Source: Calothrix sp. FI2-JRJ7
GTDB lineage: Bacteria > Cyanobacteriota > Cyanobacteriia > Cyanobacteriales > Nostocaceae
Direction of reading: 5' to 3'
DNA length: 64,000 nucleotides
NCBI GenBank assembly: GCA_019359675.1
Contig: JAHHGX010000009.1
Location: 1-64,000, forward strand
Part shown: positions 26,282 to 34,980 of the stretch, in pieces
Numbering within the stretch: position 1 is the stretch's first letter
How the letters are laid out: each line of letters opens with the position of its first letter
Translations under genes and position numbers: made by a program
Notes under the pieces: model-generated
Told to the model about the DNA's origin: nothing
Seen by the model: the letters and a program-made list of their open reading frames with translations, nothing else
Database searches by the model: none

Positions 26282-26605
26282 CTAAGAATTGCAATTTGTA
26301 CTATGACACCCTTGTGGGCGCCTGTTAATGCTCTATTTCTGGCAACATTAAGCTTATGCAGTTTTTTTCCAAGACATTTTGTAGCATAGGCATTCTGTCT
26401 GTACAGTACATATGTTTACTTTTACACCACAGCAACAAGCCTAAAGAAACCGGGCTTCTGTACAAAAAATCAACGTTTTATCGCAACATCTTTGGCAAGA
26501 AGCCCGGTTTCTGTTCAAGGTGCAAAATGTAAGAAGAGGCAATTCCGGAATTTAAGCTAAATTAGGCGTAATCAGATTTTACCGATTTTAACTATTTATA
26601 CATCT
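26282..26605. other. divergent intergenic region with GAAACCGGG hairpin
   Basis: No gene seen. It should hold the promoter of the sigma-like operon on the minus strand and that of the small membrane protein on the plus strand. The main structure is the repeat pair at 26445-26512. Confidence 0.5.
26445..26512. repeat. AGAAACCGGGCTTCT / AGAAGCCCGGTTTCT inverted pair
   Basis: Two 15-base arms (26445-26459 and 26498-26512), exact reverse complements, separated by 38 bases. Each arm is itself nearly palindromic. Related pairs occur at 47612-47678 and 56553-56618. Confidence 0.8.
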
Positions 26606-27010
26606 ATGGCGCCAGTTCTGATATTTTGGCTTGCTAACAGCTTTTTGAATTTTTACACTGGGGGATTGATTGGCATTGGATTTATGAGTAGTATTACATC
26701 TTTACCAAAAGTACTCGTGGCGCCTGTCATTATTTTACTAGGAGACCTGATTGGAGCAGCTTTGTATTGGTTGTTATTAATAATTTGGGAAATTGTAGAA
26801 AATAAATTCAACCTGCCAAAACCACCAGATAACATCGGAACTTTCTTACTTTTTATCATCGCAATTGCAGGTTTTGGGCTGGCTGGATTAGCTAGTGGTG
26901 GTTTTTTAGCTATCTCTTCGCATCCTAAACGCCGCATCTGCTTAATTTTATCTGTAATTGCTTCGTTTATCGTAGGATTAGCAAATATATTAGAATATGG
27001 TATTAAGTAA
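26606..27010 (+). CDS. small integral membrane protein, unknown
   Basis: A 134-residue protein with about four predicted hydrophobic helices: VLIFWLANSFLNFY, LVAPVIILLGDLIGAALYWL, GTFLLFIIAIAGFGLAGLAS and ICLILSVIASFIVGLANIL. Glycine-rich helices. No family recognised. It stands alone. The start ATG lies inside ATGGCGCCAG, i.e. overlaps a GGCGCC site. No obvious Shine-Dalgarno is present. Confidence 0.55.
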   Translation: MAPVLIFWLANSFLNFYTGGLIGIGFMSSITSLPKVLVAPVIILLGDLIGAALYWLLLIIWEIVENKFNLPKPPDNIGTFLLFIIAIAGFGLAGLASGGFLAISSHPKRRICLILSVIASFIVGLANILEYGIK

Positions 27011-27093
27011 TTACAAGATGTCAAGTTTTATGTCAAAACTTATACTTACCAACCAGTCTAATATCCAGTTCATATGGTAATTTAACAGATATT

Positions 27094-27215
27094 AGGACTT
27101 ACGCGATTGGCGCGTAAAAACCGTAGGGTGTGTGACGCTATGAACAAATTTGAACGTAGTGATAAGACTCGTAGCGTCACGCACCAGTTCCCAATGTAAC
27201 AATATCGTAAGTCCT
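27094..27215. repeat. nested inverted repeats upstream of xisH
   Basis: Outer arms AGGACTTACG (27094-27103) and CGTAAGTCCT (27206-27215) enclose a complete GGTGYGTGACGCTA hairpin: 27127-27140 against TAGCGTCACGCACC (27172-27185). One small inverted-repeat element therefore sits inside another, six bases before the xisH start codon. Confidence 0.8.
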
Positions 27216-27220
27216 GAGAT

Positions 27221-27636
27221 ATGTCTAAAGAGGCTTTTTATCAACAAGTCAAAAACGCTTTAATTAAGGATGGGTGGCAAATCACTGGCGACCCATTCGC
27301 AATTTATATTAGTGAAACAATTAAAGTACAGATAGATTTAGCAGCAGATAACGCAATCGCTGCTGAACGCGATAATGATAAAATAGCGGTTGAAATAAAA
27401 AGTTTTATCTCAGGCTCAGATATTAGCGAGTTTCATGCTGCACTGGGTTAATATCTTAATTATTGTCAAGCATTAGAATTAAATCAACCTGACAGAATAG
27501 TTTATTTAGCTGTTCCAGGTGAAACATATAAAGATTTTTTCAACTTACTTTTGTTCAAATAGCAGTACAACGTCATCAAGTTAAGTTAATAGTTTATGAA
27601 CCGACAAAAGAGGAGATTATACAATGGATAAGTTAG
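27221..27636 (+). pseudogene. xisH: xisH, fdxN-element excision controlling factor (broken)
   Basis: Resembles XisH (about 138 residues, nuclease-like fold): LIKDGWQITGDPFAIYI, DKIAVEIKSFISGSDISEFH and, after the break, PDRIVYLAVPGETYKDFF and VKLIVYEPTKEEIIQW. TAA at 27449-27451 stands where CAA (Gln) is expected in ALGQ. A frameshift follows near 27540-27555, after which the normal C-terminus resumes and overlaps the xisI start. Both lesions make an active product unlikely. In Anabaena, XisH and XisI are required for excision of the fdxN element in heterocysts; many cyanobacteria carry several homologues. Confidence 0.85.
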
Positions 27637-27959
27637 AACACTATCGGCAAGTTATAAAACAAATTTTAACAGAACATGCTGAGATTAGTTTGAATTGCGA
27701 TATCGTCAAGTCACAACTAATTTTTGATAATGAAAATGACCATTATCAATTAGCTTATGTAGGTTGGCAAGGTAATAAGCGAGTATTTGGTCCAGTAATG
27801 CATTTTGATATCGAAAATGAAAAAATATGGATTCAATATAATGGTACAGAAGATATTGTTCCTCAAAGATTAGTTGAGTTGGGTGTACCTCCTTCTGATA
27901 TTGTTATTGGATTTTATTCACGTTTCAAGCGTCAATTTACAGGTTATGCTGTTGAATAG
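27624..27959 (+). CDS. xisI: XisI-like protein
   Basis: A 111-residue XisI homologue, intact: MDKLEHYRQVIKQILTEHAE, then YQLAYVGWQGNKRVFGPVMH, KIWIQYNGTEDIVPQRLVEL and GVPPSDIVIGFYSRFKRQFT. It is the usual partner of XisH and overlaps the end of the broken xisH frame. Because xisH is defective, this copy is probably orphaned or works with another XisH elsewhere. GAGGAG lies upstream of the start. Confidence 0.92.
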   Translation: MDKLEHYRQVIKQILTEHAEISLNCDIVKSQLIFDNENDHYQLAYVGWQGNKRVFGPVMHFDIENEKIWIQYNGTEDIVPQRLVELGVPPSDIVIGFYSRFKRQFTGYAVE

Positions 27960-27969
27960 ATGTTATTAG

Positions 27970-30792
27970 TCAAGATGGTACATTAAATATTGCATCTAAT
28001 AAATATAAGCCTAAGTCTTTATTTAATGGTTCGTTATGCTGCGGACACCCTGATGCGTGTAAGCATCTAGGACATCCAGTTTCGCAGTCACATCCGGACG
28101 CTAGTGCATATGCTTTTGCGGCAAATTTACTTAGGTCGTGAAATATTGCTTCTGCGGCGCCGTTTCCTCCTTCGCATGTATCATAAAAGTAGTTGTATGT
28201 TCTACCTTCTTTCTCTGTAACAATACCATCTACATCTAGGCTCGATGATAATACTACCAACGGAACGGCTTTAATAATTTGATGTTGCAAACTATGAAGT
28301 GCGATAAAGTCAGAGGCGCCTGTCCATAGTGGTTGGTACATTTCAGGAATACTATTGCCATATTTTTGAATTATTTCTTGTTTTAATATAGAAACTTGCT
28401 CACGAAGTGCTTTTTTAACTCCTTCGTTCAAGTCTATTAATACACATGGCGCTTGATATTTGGTAACTAATGGTGTTTCAAATACAATTTCATCTTGCAG
28501 CGTTATAACTTCTGCTGCATAAATTTGGCGCCGACATTTGGGACAAGAGTTTCCTTCAAGAGATTTTTTAAAGTTTGCACATTGTTGATTTTTACAGGTT
28601 TTACCGTATATACGCTTCATTAAACGGTATCCTGTAACGCTAGTAGTTATTTCTCCCCAAGCAAGCGTTAATCTAATTCTACCATCATCAATATTGGTAT
28701 TAATAATTTTAGGCTGTGCGAGTGTAGATAAAGGTACTATATCTAATTCAGATTCTGCTTCTGTATATAAAGTTGTTTCTTTACCTAGATATGCAAGCTG
28801 CGCTTCTCCTTTCTCCACATTCAAACTTTCGCTACGGTAAGCGATAATATCACCGTTTTCATCTTGAACAAAATAAATTGCTTGGGGAAATACTTCGCGA
28901 TACGCAACTTCAAGAGACATTTTTTCAAGAATATCTCCTGAATGTTTATCAATCAAATTTATCGAAGTATTTGCAGCACTTCTTAAATTTACCTCTTTAT
29001 GTGGATAACCGCGACCCCACAACTTACCCCCATTACTCAAGTAAAGTTTATTTTGCTGTAGTAAAGAATCTGCTATTGTACCAGCGACATGGCCAAAACG
29101 GTGATTAATTTCTCTTAAAGCTAAAGCACTTTCTATACACCCACATTCCAAATGCTTACCCAATATAGTTGGATAATCAGGATTAAACGCACTACACTCA
29201 ACGTCTCCCGATAAAAGCTGCTGAGGATTCTTAGCGTAATATACATCAATTGGATTTTGTGCCAACGGTAAATATATTACTAGTCCATGCTGCTTGCGTC
29301 CTGCCCTTCCTACTCGTTGCCAAAATGACATTAAGCTACCAGGGAAACCACGGATTAAACAGCAATCAAGTTCAGGTAAATCAATACCAGCTTCCAAACT
29401 AGATGTAGAAATAATGACTTTTATTTGCCCCGACTGTAACTTAGAAATAATTTCCCGGCGCCTTTCTCCAATCAACGAGCTATAAAATAAAGCAACCTGG
29501 TTTGCTAAATGTCCGCATCCGGTACGTTGAGTTTCCCGTTGAATTAATCCTAATAAACCTTTCACAGCAGCACGCGAGTTACAAAAAACAATCCCGCTCA
29601 AGTTATGCTGTAACCAGGAAATAATCATTTTACTAGCTTCAACATTCGCAGCACTACTTGGTTCGAGACATAATAAAGTACGTCCTGCACTATCAGCACC
29701 ACTTTCTCGAATTAAATATGACCTATTAGGTTGTTGTGTCCTACCGCTAAATCTCAACGCCATTTCTTGAGGATTGCCAATTGTCGCACTCGAACAAATG
29801 AACTGTAACTTATGTGAATTACCACCAACAGCATCAACAGCTAACCGTAATCTTCGCATCAAGTTAGCAAAATGGGCGCCGAAAGCACCAATATAAGTAT
29901 GAGACTCATCGATGACTACATACCGTAACTGTCTCAAAAACAGGCGCCAACCTTCACCTTCTTGTGGGCGCCGTATGTTATATAGATAATGATGAAGTAA
30001 ATCGGGACTCACAGCCAAAACATTGGGAGGATAAGGAATAAACAACTGCTGTCTTTCATCCCTTGGAGTATCCCCCGTCATCAAAGCAATTTTAATGCGG
30101 TGGTTTGGAATAGCTTTCACTAACATTTGTAACTTCCGCATCTGGTCAAGCGCCAAAGCCTTGAGTGGAAAAATATATAATGCTCTAGTATCAGGTTGTT
30201 TAATACAAGCTTCAATAATCGGCAAATTGTAACAAAGCGTCTTACCCGAAGCAGTGGGAGTAGTAATAGTCAAATCATAACCCGCCCGTAGCTTCGCCAA
30301 AGCCTCCAACTGATGCGAATAAACTGTATTTACACAAATATTCTGCAAACCCAAATGTAAATTAGACGGTAAATCTTCAGGTATCGGGTGAATACTACCA
30401 CCAACACCAGATTGAATATTAACCCTAGTAATAGTCGTAGCAAAATCACGCGCAACAGACTGAAAAGCAACATTAGGAATCTTATCAATCTCCTCACCAA
30501 TCGCCGCAACATCACTACCAATATCAGAATTATCTAAGTTACTTCCTAAACTGGCGCCGCTTTCCTTAATCAACCCCTTCTCAACAACATCTTCCCAATT
30601 ATCAAACTGAGTCGGGTTAACCTCTTCAATAAACTTAACAATTAAACGCCTACCCAAAACAGCCATCACCTCTCCCACACCATACTCAGGAGAATAGACA
30701 AACTTAGAAGGCGCCAACCACTCAGGAGGTTCATTAATTTCTTGGTTAGCCGCACGGAGAATAGCAGCGTAATCAGTAGGCTTTTCAGTCAC
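27970..30792 (-). CDS. DEAD/DEAH-box helicase with DUF1998 zinc domain (YprA/MrfA type)
   Basis: A 940-residue superfamily 2 helicase. Motifs include TTPTASGKTLCYNLP (Walker A), IDESHTYIGA (DESH box), CSSATIGNP, the helicase C domain GIVFCNSRAAVKGL and VGRAGRKQHG (motif VI). The C-terminal DUF1998 part has four cysteines in CDCETGCPRCLHASGC, as in the MrfA DNA-repair helicases. A second CxxC pair (CKNQQCANF and CPKCRR) forms another zinc site. GTG 30792 (VTEKPTDYAA) is preferred. The longer frame to 30885 reads through a hairpin repeat and gives a non-homologous N-terminus. No defence partner lies next to it. Confidence 0.88.
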   Translation of the reverse strand: MTEKPTDYAAILRAANQEINEPPEWLAPSKFVYSPEYGVGEVMAVLGRRLIVKFIEEVNPTQFDNWEDVVEKGLIKESGASLGSNLDNSDIGSDVAAIGEEIDKIPNVAFQSVARDFATTITRVNIQSGVGGSIHPIPEDLPSNLHLGLQNICVNTVYSHQLEALAKLRAGYDLTITTPTASGKTLCYNLPIIEACIKQPDTRALYIFPLKALALDQMRKLQMLVKAIPNHRIKIALMTGDTPRDERQQLFIPYPPNVLAVSPDLLHHYLYNIRRPQEGEGWRLFLRQLRYVVIDESHTYIGAFGAHFANLMRRLRLAVDAVGGNSHKLQFICSSATIGNPQEMALRFSGRTQQPNRSYLIRESGADSAGRTLLCLEPSSAANVEASKMIISWLQHNLSGIVFCNSRAAVKGLLGLIQRETQRTGCGHLANQVALFYSSLIGERRREIISKLQSGQIKVIISTSSLEAGIDLPELDCCLIRGFPGSLMSFWQRVGRAGRKQHGLVIYLPLAQNPIDVYYAKNPQQLLSGDVECSAFNPDYPTILGKHLECGCIESALALREINHRFGHVAGTIADSLLQQNKLYLSNGGKLWGRGYPHKEVNLRSAANTSINLIDKHSGDILEKMSLEVAYREVFPQAIYFVQDENGDIIAYRSESLNVEKGEAQLAYLGKETTLYTEAESELDIVPLSTLAQPKIINTNIDDGRIRLTLAWGEITTSVTGYRLMKRIYGKTCKNQQCANFKKSLEGNSCPKCRRQIYAAEVITLQDEIVFETPLVTKYQAPCVLIDLNEGVKKALREQVSILKQEIIQKYGNSIPEMYQPLWTGASDFIALHSLQHQIIKAVPLVVLSSSLDVDGIVTEKEGRTYNYFYDTCEGGNGAAEAIFHDLSKFAAKAYALASGCDCETGCPRCLHASGCPQHNEPLNKDLGLYLLDAIFNVPS

Positions 30793-30807
30793 AATTATTA
30801 CAAATAG

Positions 30808-30868
30808 GGTGCGTAACTGCATTAACCAACCACAAACAAAACGAAAAATCTCAATGCAGTTACGCACC
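30808..30868. repeat. GGTGCGTAACTGCATT hairpin element, copy 4
   Basis: Left arm GGTGCGTAACTGCATT (30808-30823) is the exact reverse complement of AATGCAGTTACGCACC (30853-30868). Same outer GGTGCGT as the other copies but a different inner arm. It supplies the possible N-terminal extension of the helicase frame. Confidence 0.8.
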
Positions 30869-30906
30869 ATCTTAATACATTTCATTCAATCAGATAAAAT
30901 GTTTTC

Positions 30907-31018
30907 TCCTGTGGAGCGGGCTTAAGATTGCCCGCCTATTAAAAGAGGACAGGCAGGGATGCCTATCCCACAAGAAGGATAATTTAATTTATTCAAACCA
31001 AAAATATAGTCGGCGCCT
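30907..31018 (+). repeat. left direct repeat flanking the Rpn-type gene
   Basis: TCCTGTGGAGCGGGC ... GCCTATCCCACAAGAAGGATAA, then an AT-rich tail ending TAGTCGGCGCC. The same order of blocks recurs at 32191-32345, so the pseudogene between them is flanked by directly repeated sequence of roughly 110-155 bases. Confidence 0.7.
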
Positions 31019-31200
31019 AGACAGCATGATGATAATCCATTTTGTTAATTTTTCTCCTGTTACATCTGTCTAAAAAAAGAAAGCACACAATTAACCCACA
31101 GTCATTAAAAACTAGACAAATTAAAATCTGTTCACAATAAAAATGATTATAAACTATATAACCATATAATCAAAAATATACTATCTATTGCATCACCAGT

Positions 31201-32173
31201 ATGCCACGTAAGAAGCGCGAACGCGCCGACAATGACTCACCTTGGAAGGAAGTACTAGAAGCATATTTTCCACAGGCAATACAGTTTTTCTTTCCAAATA
31301 CAGCTAAAACTATTGACTGGACACGTCCCCACGAATTTTTAGATAAAGAGTTCCAAAAAATAGTTCGTTCTGCTGAAACAGGAAGACTTTACGCAGATAA
31401 ACTAGTTAAAGTTTGGGATATTAAAGGAAAAGAAACTTGGCTTTTAATTCATGTTGAAGTTCAAGCTGTAGTTGATGATGATTTTGCTGAAAGAATGTAT
31501 GCTTATAATCAACGAATTTATCAGCGCTTTGGAAAGCATCCCATAAGTCTTGCGATATTGTGTGACAATGACCCAAAATGGCGCCCGTCCCAATATAAAT
31601 TTAAACATCCAGACACAAGTTTTGTCTTCAAATTTGGAATAGTCAAGCTATTAACATACTTAGTACGTTGGCAAGAGCTAGAAAGCAGCGACAATATTTT
31701 TGCCATAGTTGTGATGGCACATCTGAAAATGCAGGAAACAGACAAGCTACCACAGGAACGTAGTAGTAGGTCAACTCTGGCTAGTTCGGCGCCTTTACGA
31801 AAAAGGTCTACAACAGCAAGATATACGTAACCTTTACCGCTTCATAGATTGAATTATAATATTACCACATGCATTGGAAGAAGAGTTTGACCAAGATTTA
31901 GAAAAAATTCAGCAGGAGGAAACTATGCCTTATATTACTTCGTATGACAGATTTCAGTTTAAGCAAGGACAACGTGAAATCGTTTTTAGTCTATTACAAG
32001 AACGCTTAGGAGACCTGCCAGAAAACGTCATATTAGATATTAAAGCTCTTTCTCGTCCTCAATTAATCTTATTAGGTAAGGCAATACTTAATTTTACATC
32101 AATTGATGACTTAGTTAACTGGTTGCAAGCAAATCCACCATTACCTGATGACCTCACTGACAGATTCATATAA
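31201..32173 (+). pseudogene. Rpn-family (PD-(D/E)XK, transposase-like) gene with frameshift and TGA
   Basis: The first frame reads MPRKKRERADNDSPWKEVLE, FFFPNTAKTIDW, LVKVWDIKGKETWLLIHVEV (the nuclease-like core: D, then HVE) and FKFGIVKLLTYL, typical of the RpnA/transposase_31/DUF4351 group. A frameshift occurs between about 31755 and 31781. The second frame continues LVRRLYEKGLQQQDIRNLYR, FID, then TGA at 31850-31852 where the family has tryptophan (FIDW). It goes on IIILPHALEEEFDQ and MPYITSYDRF to TAA at 32171-32173. Two lesions, so probably inactive. Flanked by direct repeats. Confidence 0.8.
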
Positions 32174-32190
32174 ATAATATTTTTCTGCTT

Positions 32191-32345
32191 CTCTTGTGGA
32201 GCGGGCATCCTTGCCCGCCTTTGTGTAATAGGAAGTGGGACGGGTAGGCATGACTTTTATTAGAGGACGCTATGGGATGCCCATCCCACAAGAAGGATAA
32301 TTAGATTTATTCCATTCAATCAAATAAAAAATATATTCGGCGCCT
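32191..32345 (+). repeat. right direct repeat flanking the Rpn-type gene
   Basis: CTCTTGTGGAGCGGGCATCC ... CCATCCCACAAGAAGGATAA followed by an AT-rich tail ending TATTCGGCGCC. It has an extra internal block (TTTGTGTAATAGGAAGTGGG) compared with the left copy. The centre also holds the hairpin GCGGGCATCCTTGCCCGC. Confidence 0.7.
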
Positions 32346-32416
32346 CAGCTAGTGCAATTTATAATTCCTACAGCTTATTTAACATCTTGCATAATTCTTT
32401 CTTTTTCTAGATATGA

Positions 32417-32788
32417 GATACCCTATCCATTGAGGAAGCTGAGAAATATTATTCTCCTAGAAACGCGGATATTTATGACCCAAAATGCCTCCCATTCGTT
32501 TCGTATGAAAATGGTTTGCTAGTCATTCTTGGTTCGCTTACCCCAACCGAAACTTCCCCTGTACTGCAACGAGAAGACGCAAATAATGACAAGCTATGGT
32601 TTCCAAGCTTGACAAACATGATGTTAGCAATTGCAGAGTCTTTAGAAAAGGTTGGGTCAATTCTACCAGCGTTATCCAGCAGGTATGATGATGAAGACTA
32701 TGCGGCTGATGAGTATGATAAGAAATTCGAGAAAATTGTAAAATCGTCGGAGCGATTGCAAAAAAATATGGTTCTCCTAGGGGAATAA
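32417..32788 (+). pseudogene. SMI1/KNR4-like protein, N-terminus missing
   Basis: The frame is open from 32417, just after TGA, and reads LSIEEAEKYYSPRNADIYDP, CLPFVSYENGLLVILGS, WFPSLTNMMLAIAESLEKVG and SSERLQKNMVLLGE. This resembles the C-terminal two thirds of an SMI1/KNR4 immunity-type protein. No start codon fits before TTG 32516, which is inside the fold. The 5' part is gone, perhaps lost where the right direct repeat now ends. Confidence 0.55.
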
Positions 32789-32849
32789 TTCTTACTAATT
32801 AAGCTTATTTATCAAAAGATAAATATTTAATGCAATTATTGCAAAGCAT

Positions 32850-33035
32850 TTAAGCAAAAGTCATCAAAAATTTAATTGCTTCAGCCTTATCTTGAAATAT
32901 CGCGTGAATTACATCACCATTATTGTAACGAATATCAATCTCATACTTTAATATGGGTATAAGTGTAGTTTGAATAGTTGAATAATTTTGAACATACGCA
33001 ATTGCATTTTCAATCGTACTTACTTGCTGCATCAA
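32850..33035 (-). CDS. small protein, unknown
   Basis: A 61-residue frame: MMQQVSTIENAIAYVQNYST, LKYEIDIRYNNGDVIHAIFQ, DKAEAIKFLMTFA. The pattern EIDIRYNNGD followed by DKAEAIKFL looks like a compact beta-beta-alpha fold seen in small cyanobacterial proteins. No further family recognised. It lies 87 bases downstream of the restriction-modification operon, on the same strand. Confidence 0.5.
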   Translation of the reverse strand: MMQQVSTIENAIAYVQNYSTIQTTLIPILKYEIDIRYNNGDVIHAIFQDKAEAIKFLMTFA

Positions 33036-33122
33036 TCCATGTAAAACTATAATACTTACACTCTGAATTTGTCTACTAAATGATTTATTTATTTCATTTA
33101 TAAAAATATCTATACTAGGTTT

Positions 33123-33713
33123 TTATAAGCTGAGTAACTGAGATTTTACATTAGCTATATCCTGAGCAGACAAATTATTCCATCGATTAATTTTATCTTG
33201 GAACTCTTCCTCAGCAGTACTTTCATTAAAAGATGCATTGATGTTAACAAATGTAAATGCTTGAACAATCTTTTCGTATTTTAAGTAAAGAATCTTAAAA
33301 CTTTTTGATTCTAATTGCTCAAGGGCGCCTTTTGTAAATACTCCTGCTAAAATAACACCCAAGAAAGGATTGAGATTACTGTAAGTTTCCGATAGAGGAA
33401 TTAATGCACCTTCAATTTCTTGTGCTTTATTGCGAGAATGTTTAGTATAACGGCGCCATGCTGTTTCAATAAACGCTACGGGAAGTCCACGGGTATCTTC
33501 ATTTCCACCTCTTTCTAATACATAATCAAGGTCATGAAAATTACCATACCTATCTTGCCAAGATACCTTTTTGCTAGTTCGTGCTTTACGTTTTTTCTGA
33601 TAGTCTAAGTAAAAGCCATGTTCATTGGCAACTTCTTGAAGTGTTTCCCGAATAAACTCTTGAATAAGATTTCCAATAATTTGCCCCCATTTATGAGAAT
33701 ATGATTCTGCCAT
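33123..33713 (-). CDS. restriction endonuclease of the R-M operon
   Basis: A 196-residue protein just downstream of a DNA methyltransferase (12-base gap). It has DLDYVLERGG followed by LPVAFIETAWRRYTKHSRNK, an arrangement like PD-(D/E)XK nucleases in type II restriction enzymes, though the usual ExK lysine is displaced (ETAWRR). The C-terminus is helical. Annotated as a restriction enzyme because of its position and the motif. It is the last of three co-directional genes. Recognition sequence unknown. Confidence 0.7.
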   Translation of the reverse strand: MAESYSHKWGQIIGNLIQEFIRETLQEVANEHGFYLDYQKKRKARTSKKVSWQDRYGNFHDLDYVLERGGNEDTRGLPVAFIETAWRRYTKHSRNKAQEIEGALIPLSETYSNLNPFLGVILAGVFTKGALEQLESKSFKILYLKYEKIVQAFTFVNINASFNESTAEEEFQDKINRWNNLSAQDIANVKSQLLSL

Positions 33714-33725
33714 ATTTGTTTATAA

Positions 33726-34976
33726 TTAACCCTCAACCCATAAATAACCTTCACAAAGAGGAACTTGATGTTTACGATTTTTCCATTTAACGTTACGGTC
33801 ACGAATTTTTTCAAATTCAAAGCATTTAAACCCTGCTGACTGCGCTAATAATCCTAACCATTCAATTACTGGAACATAGATACCATAAGGAGCAGAATCT
33901 CCAATCACGAAACAAATTTTTGCGGGTGATTGACAAACTCTACGCAATGCTATCCAAACTTTAGCCATATCTAAAAAATAGCAAGCAATCATTAAATGAT
34001 AATTCTTTTTGCCACCATGTAATAGTCTTTCTTGAGATAATTTATAGCATATTTCTGTAATCGCTGGTTGAATTGCGACTAATTCCGGCGCCGCTAATAC
34101 TTCATCTAAGTTAACATTTTTGGATGTTACATGTTGTGAACATGAGCGAATCAAATATTGTCGTACAGCAGTTTGTAAATCACCCCAACCTGAAATTTCC
34201 CGTAAAAAGCACATTTCTAACCTTGTTGCATCTGCATAATCATAGTTATTCGCATAAGGTGGTGAGGTAATGACTAAATTAAATTTATTATCAGGTATTC
34301 CTTGACAGTAGCGCGCGTCTGACTGAATAATTCTTGCTGTTACAGATGCGCTATTTTTGGTAATCCTCATGTCAGAGGCAATAGTTTCTGCCATTAATGT
34401 AAATGCTACGGTTGGTTCTAAGTAAGATTGCTTGCTTTTATTTGGTAAAACGTATTGCCAAGGAGCAGTACCAACATGAGAAACATGACGAAGAATAGCT
34501 ACAAGTGTTAACCAAGCTAACTCTGATTGAGGAGAATTATTTGCTAGCTCTAAACAACCTTTTCGTAACTTATCTAAACATTCTAATGAAGAATGTTTAA
34601 AACATTTATGAATTAATTTTGGATAGCCTTCTACACTGCCTTGTATATTATCAGCTATTTTTATAATTTTATGTATATGTTCTTTGTAACTCTCTACATG
34701 AGTTTTATATAATAACTTTGCCTTTGCTACACGTGCGATAAAAGGATGAGCTTCAACACCATAACATTCTACTCCTAGTTTTTCACATGCGAGTAATGTT
34801 GTTCCAGAACCCGCAAATGGGTCTAATACTGTAACATTTCTTTGCTGAAGAGATTGAGAAACTAAATTCTCAACCCACATTGCCGAAAATCCTGCACTAT
34901 ATCTAAACCAACGGTGAACTGGTAATTTCATATTATCAGCAAACGTTGAAGAGGTGTTTATAAGACTTGTAACCAT
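33726..34976 (-). CDS. DNA (cytosine-N4 or adenine-N6) methyltransferase
   Basis: A 416-residue amino-methyltransferase. AdoMet-binding motif I is DPFAGSGTT (about residues 50-58), and the catalytic motif IV is TSPPY (about 237-241), which favours N4-cytosine methylation. A long insert between them is probably the target-recognition region. The order I then IV (gamma-like) is normal. The gene lies between two nuclease-like genes, spaced 4 and 12 bases, in one operon. It should protect host DNA from the downstream nuclease. Its site is unknown; GGCGCC is one candidate worth testing because of its abundance here. Confidence 0.9.
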   Translation of the reverse strand: MVTSLINTSSTFADNMKLPVHRWFRYSAGFSAMWVENLVSQSLQQRNVTVLDPFAGSGTTLLACEKLGVECYGVEAHPFIARVAKAKLLYKTHVESYKEHIHKIIKIADNIQGSVEGYPKLIHKCFKHSSLECLDKLRKGCLELANNSPQSELAWLTLVAILRHVSHVGTAPWQYVLPNKSKQSYLEPTVAFTLMAETIASDMRITKNSASVTARIIQSDARYCQGIPDNKFNLVITSPPYANNYDYADATRLEMCFLREISGWGDLQTAVRQYLIRSCSQHVTSKNVNLDEVLAAPELVAIQPAITEICYKLSQERLLHGGKKNYHLMIACYFLDMAKVWIALRRVCQSPAKICFVIGDSAPYGIYVPVIEWLGLLAQSAGFKCFEFEKIRDRNVKWKNRKHQVPLCEGYLWVEG

Positions 34977-34980
34977 GTCA

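Larger units (their letters stand above)
30793..31200. other. intergenic region with two repeat elements
   Basis: No gene. It contains a hairpin element (30808-30868) abutting the helicase start and the left direct repeat (30907-31018) that recurs after the Rpn-type pseudogene. The rest is AT-rich leader. Confidence 0.55.

Noticed and set aside
4792-31852. TGA as selenocysteine or as a global Trp codon
   Set aside because: Expected residues are Trp, not Cys; no SECIS-like element was evident; intact genes use TGA as stop and TGG for Trp. Decay is the simpler reading.
31850-32173. Separate small gene starting at 31874
   Set aside because: It is the C-terminal part of the Rpn-type protein in the shifted frame, not an independent gene.
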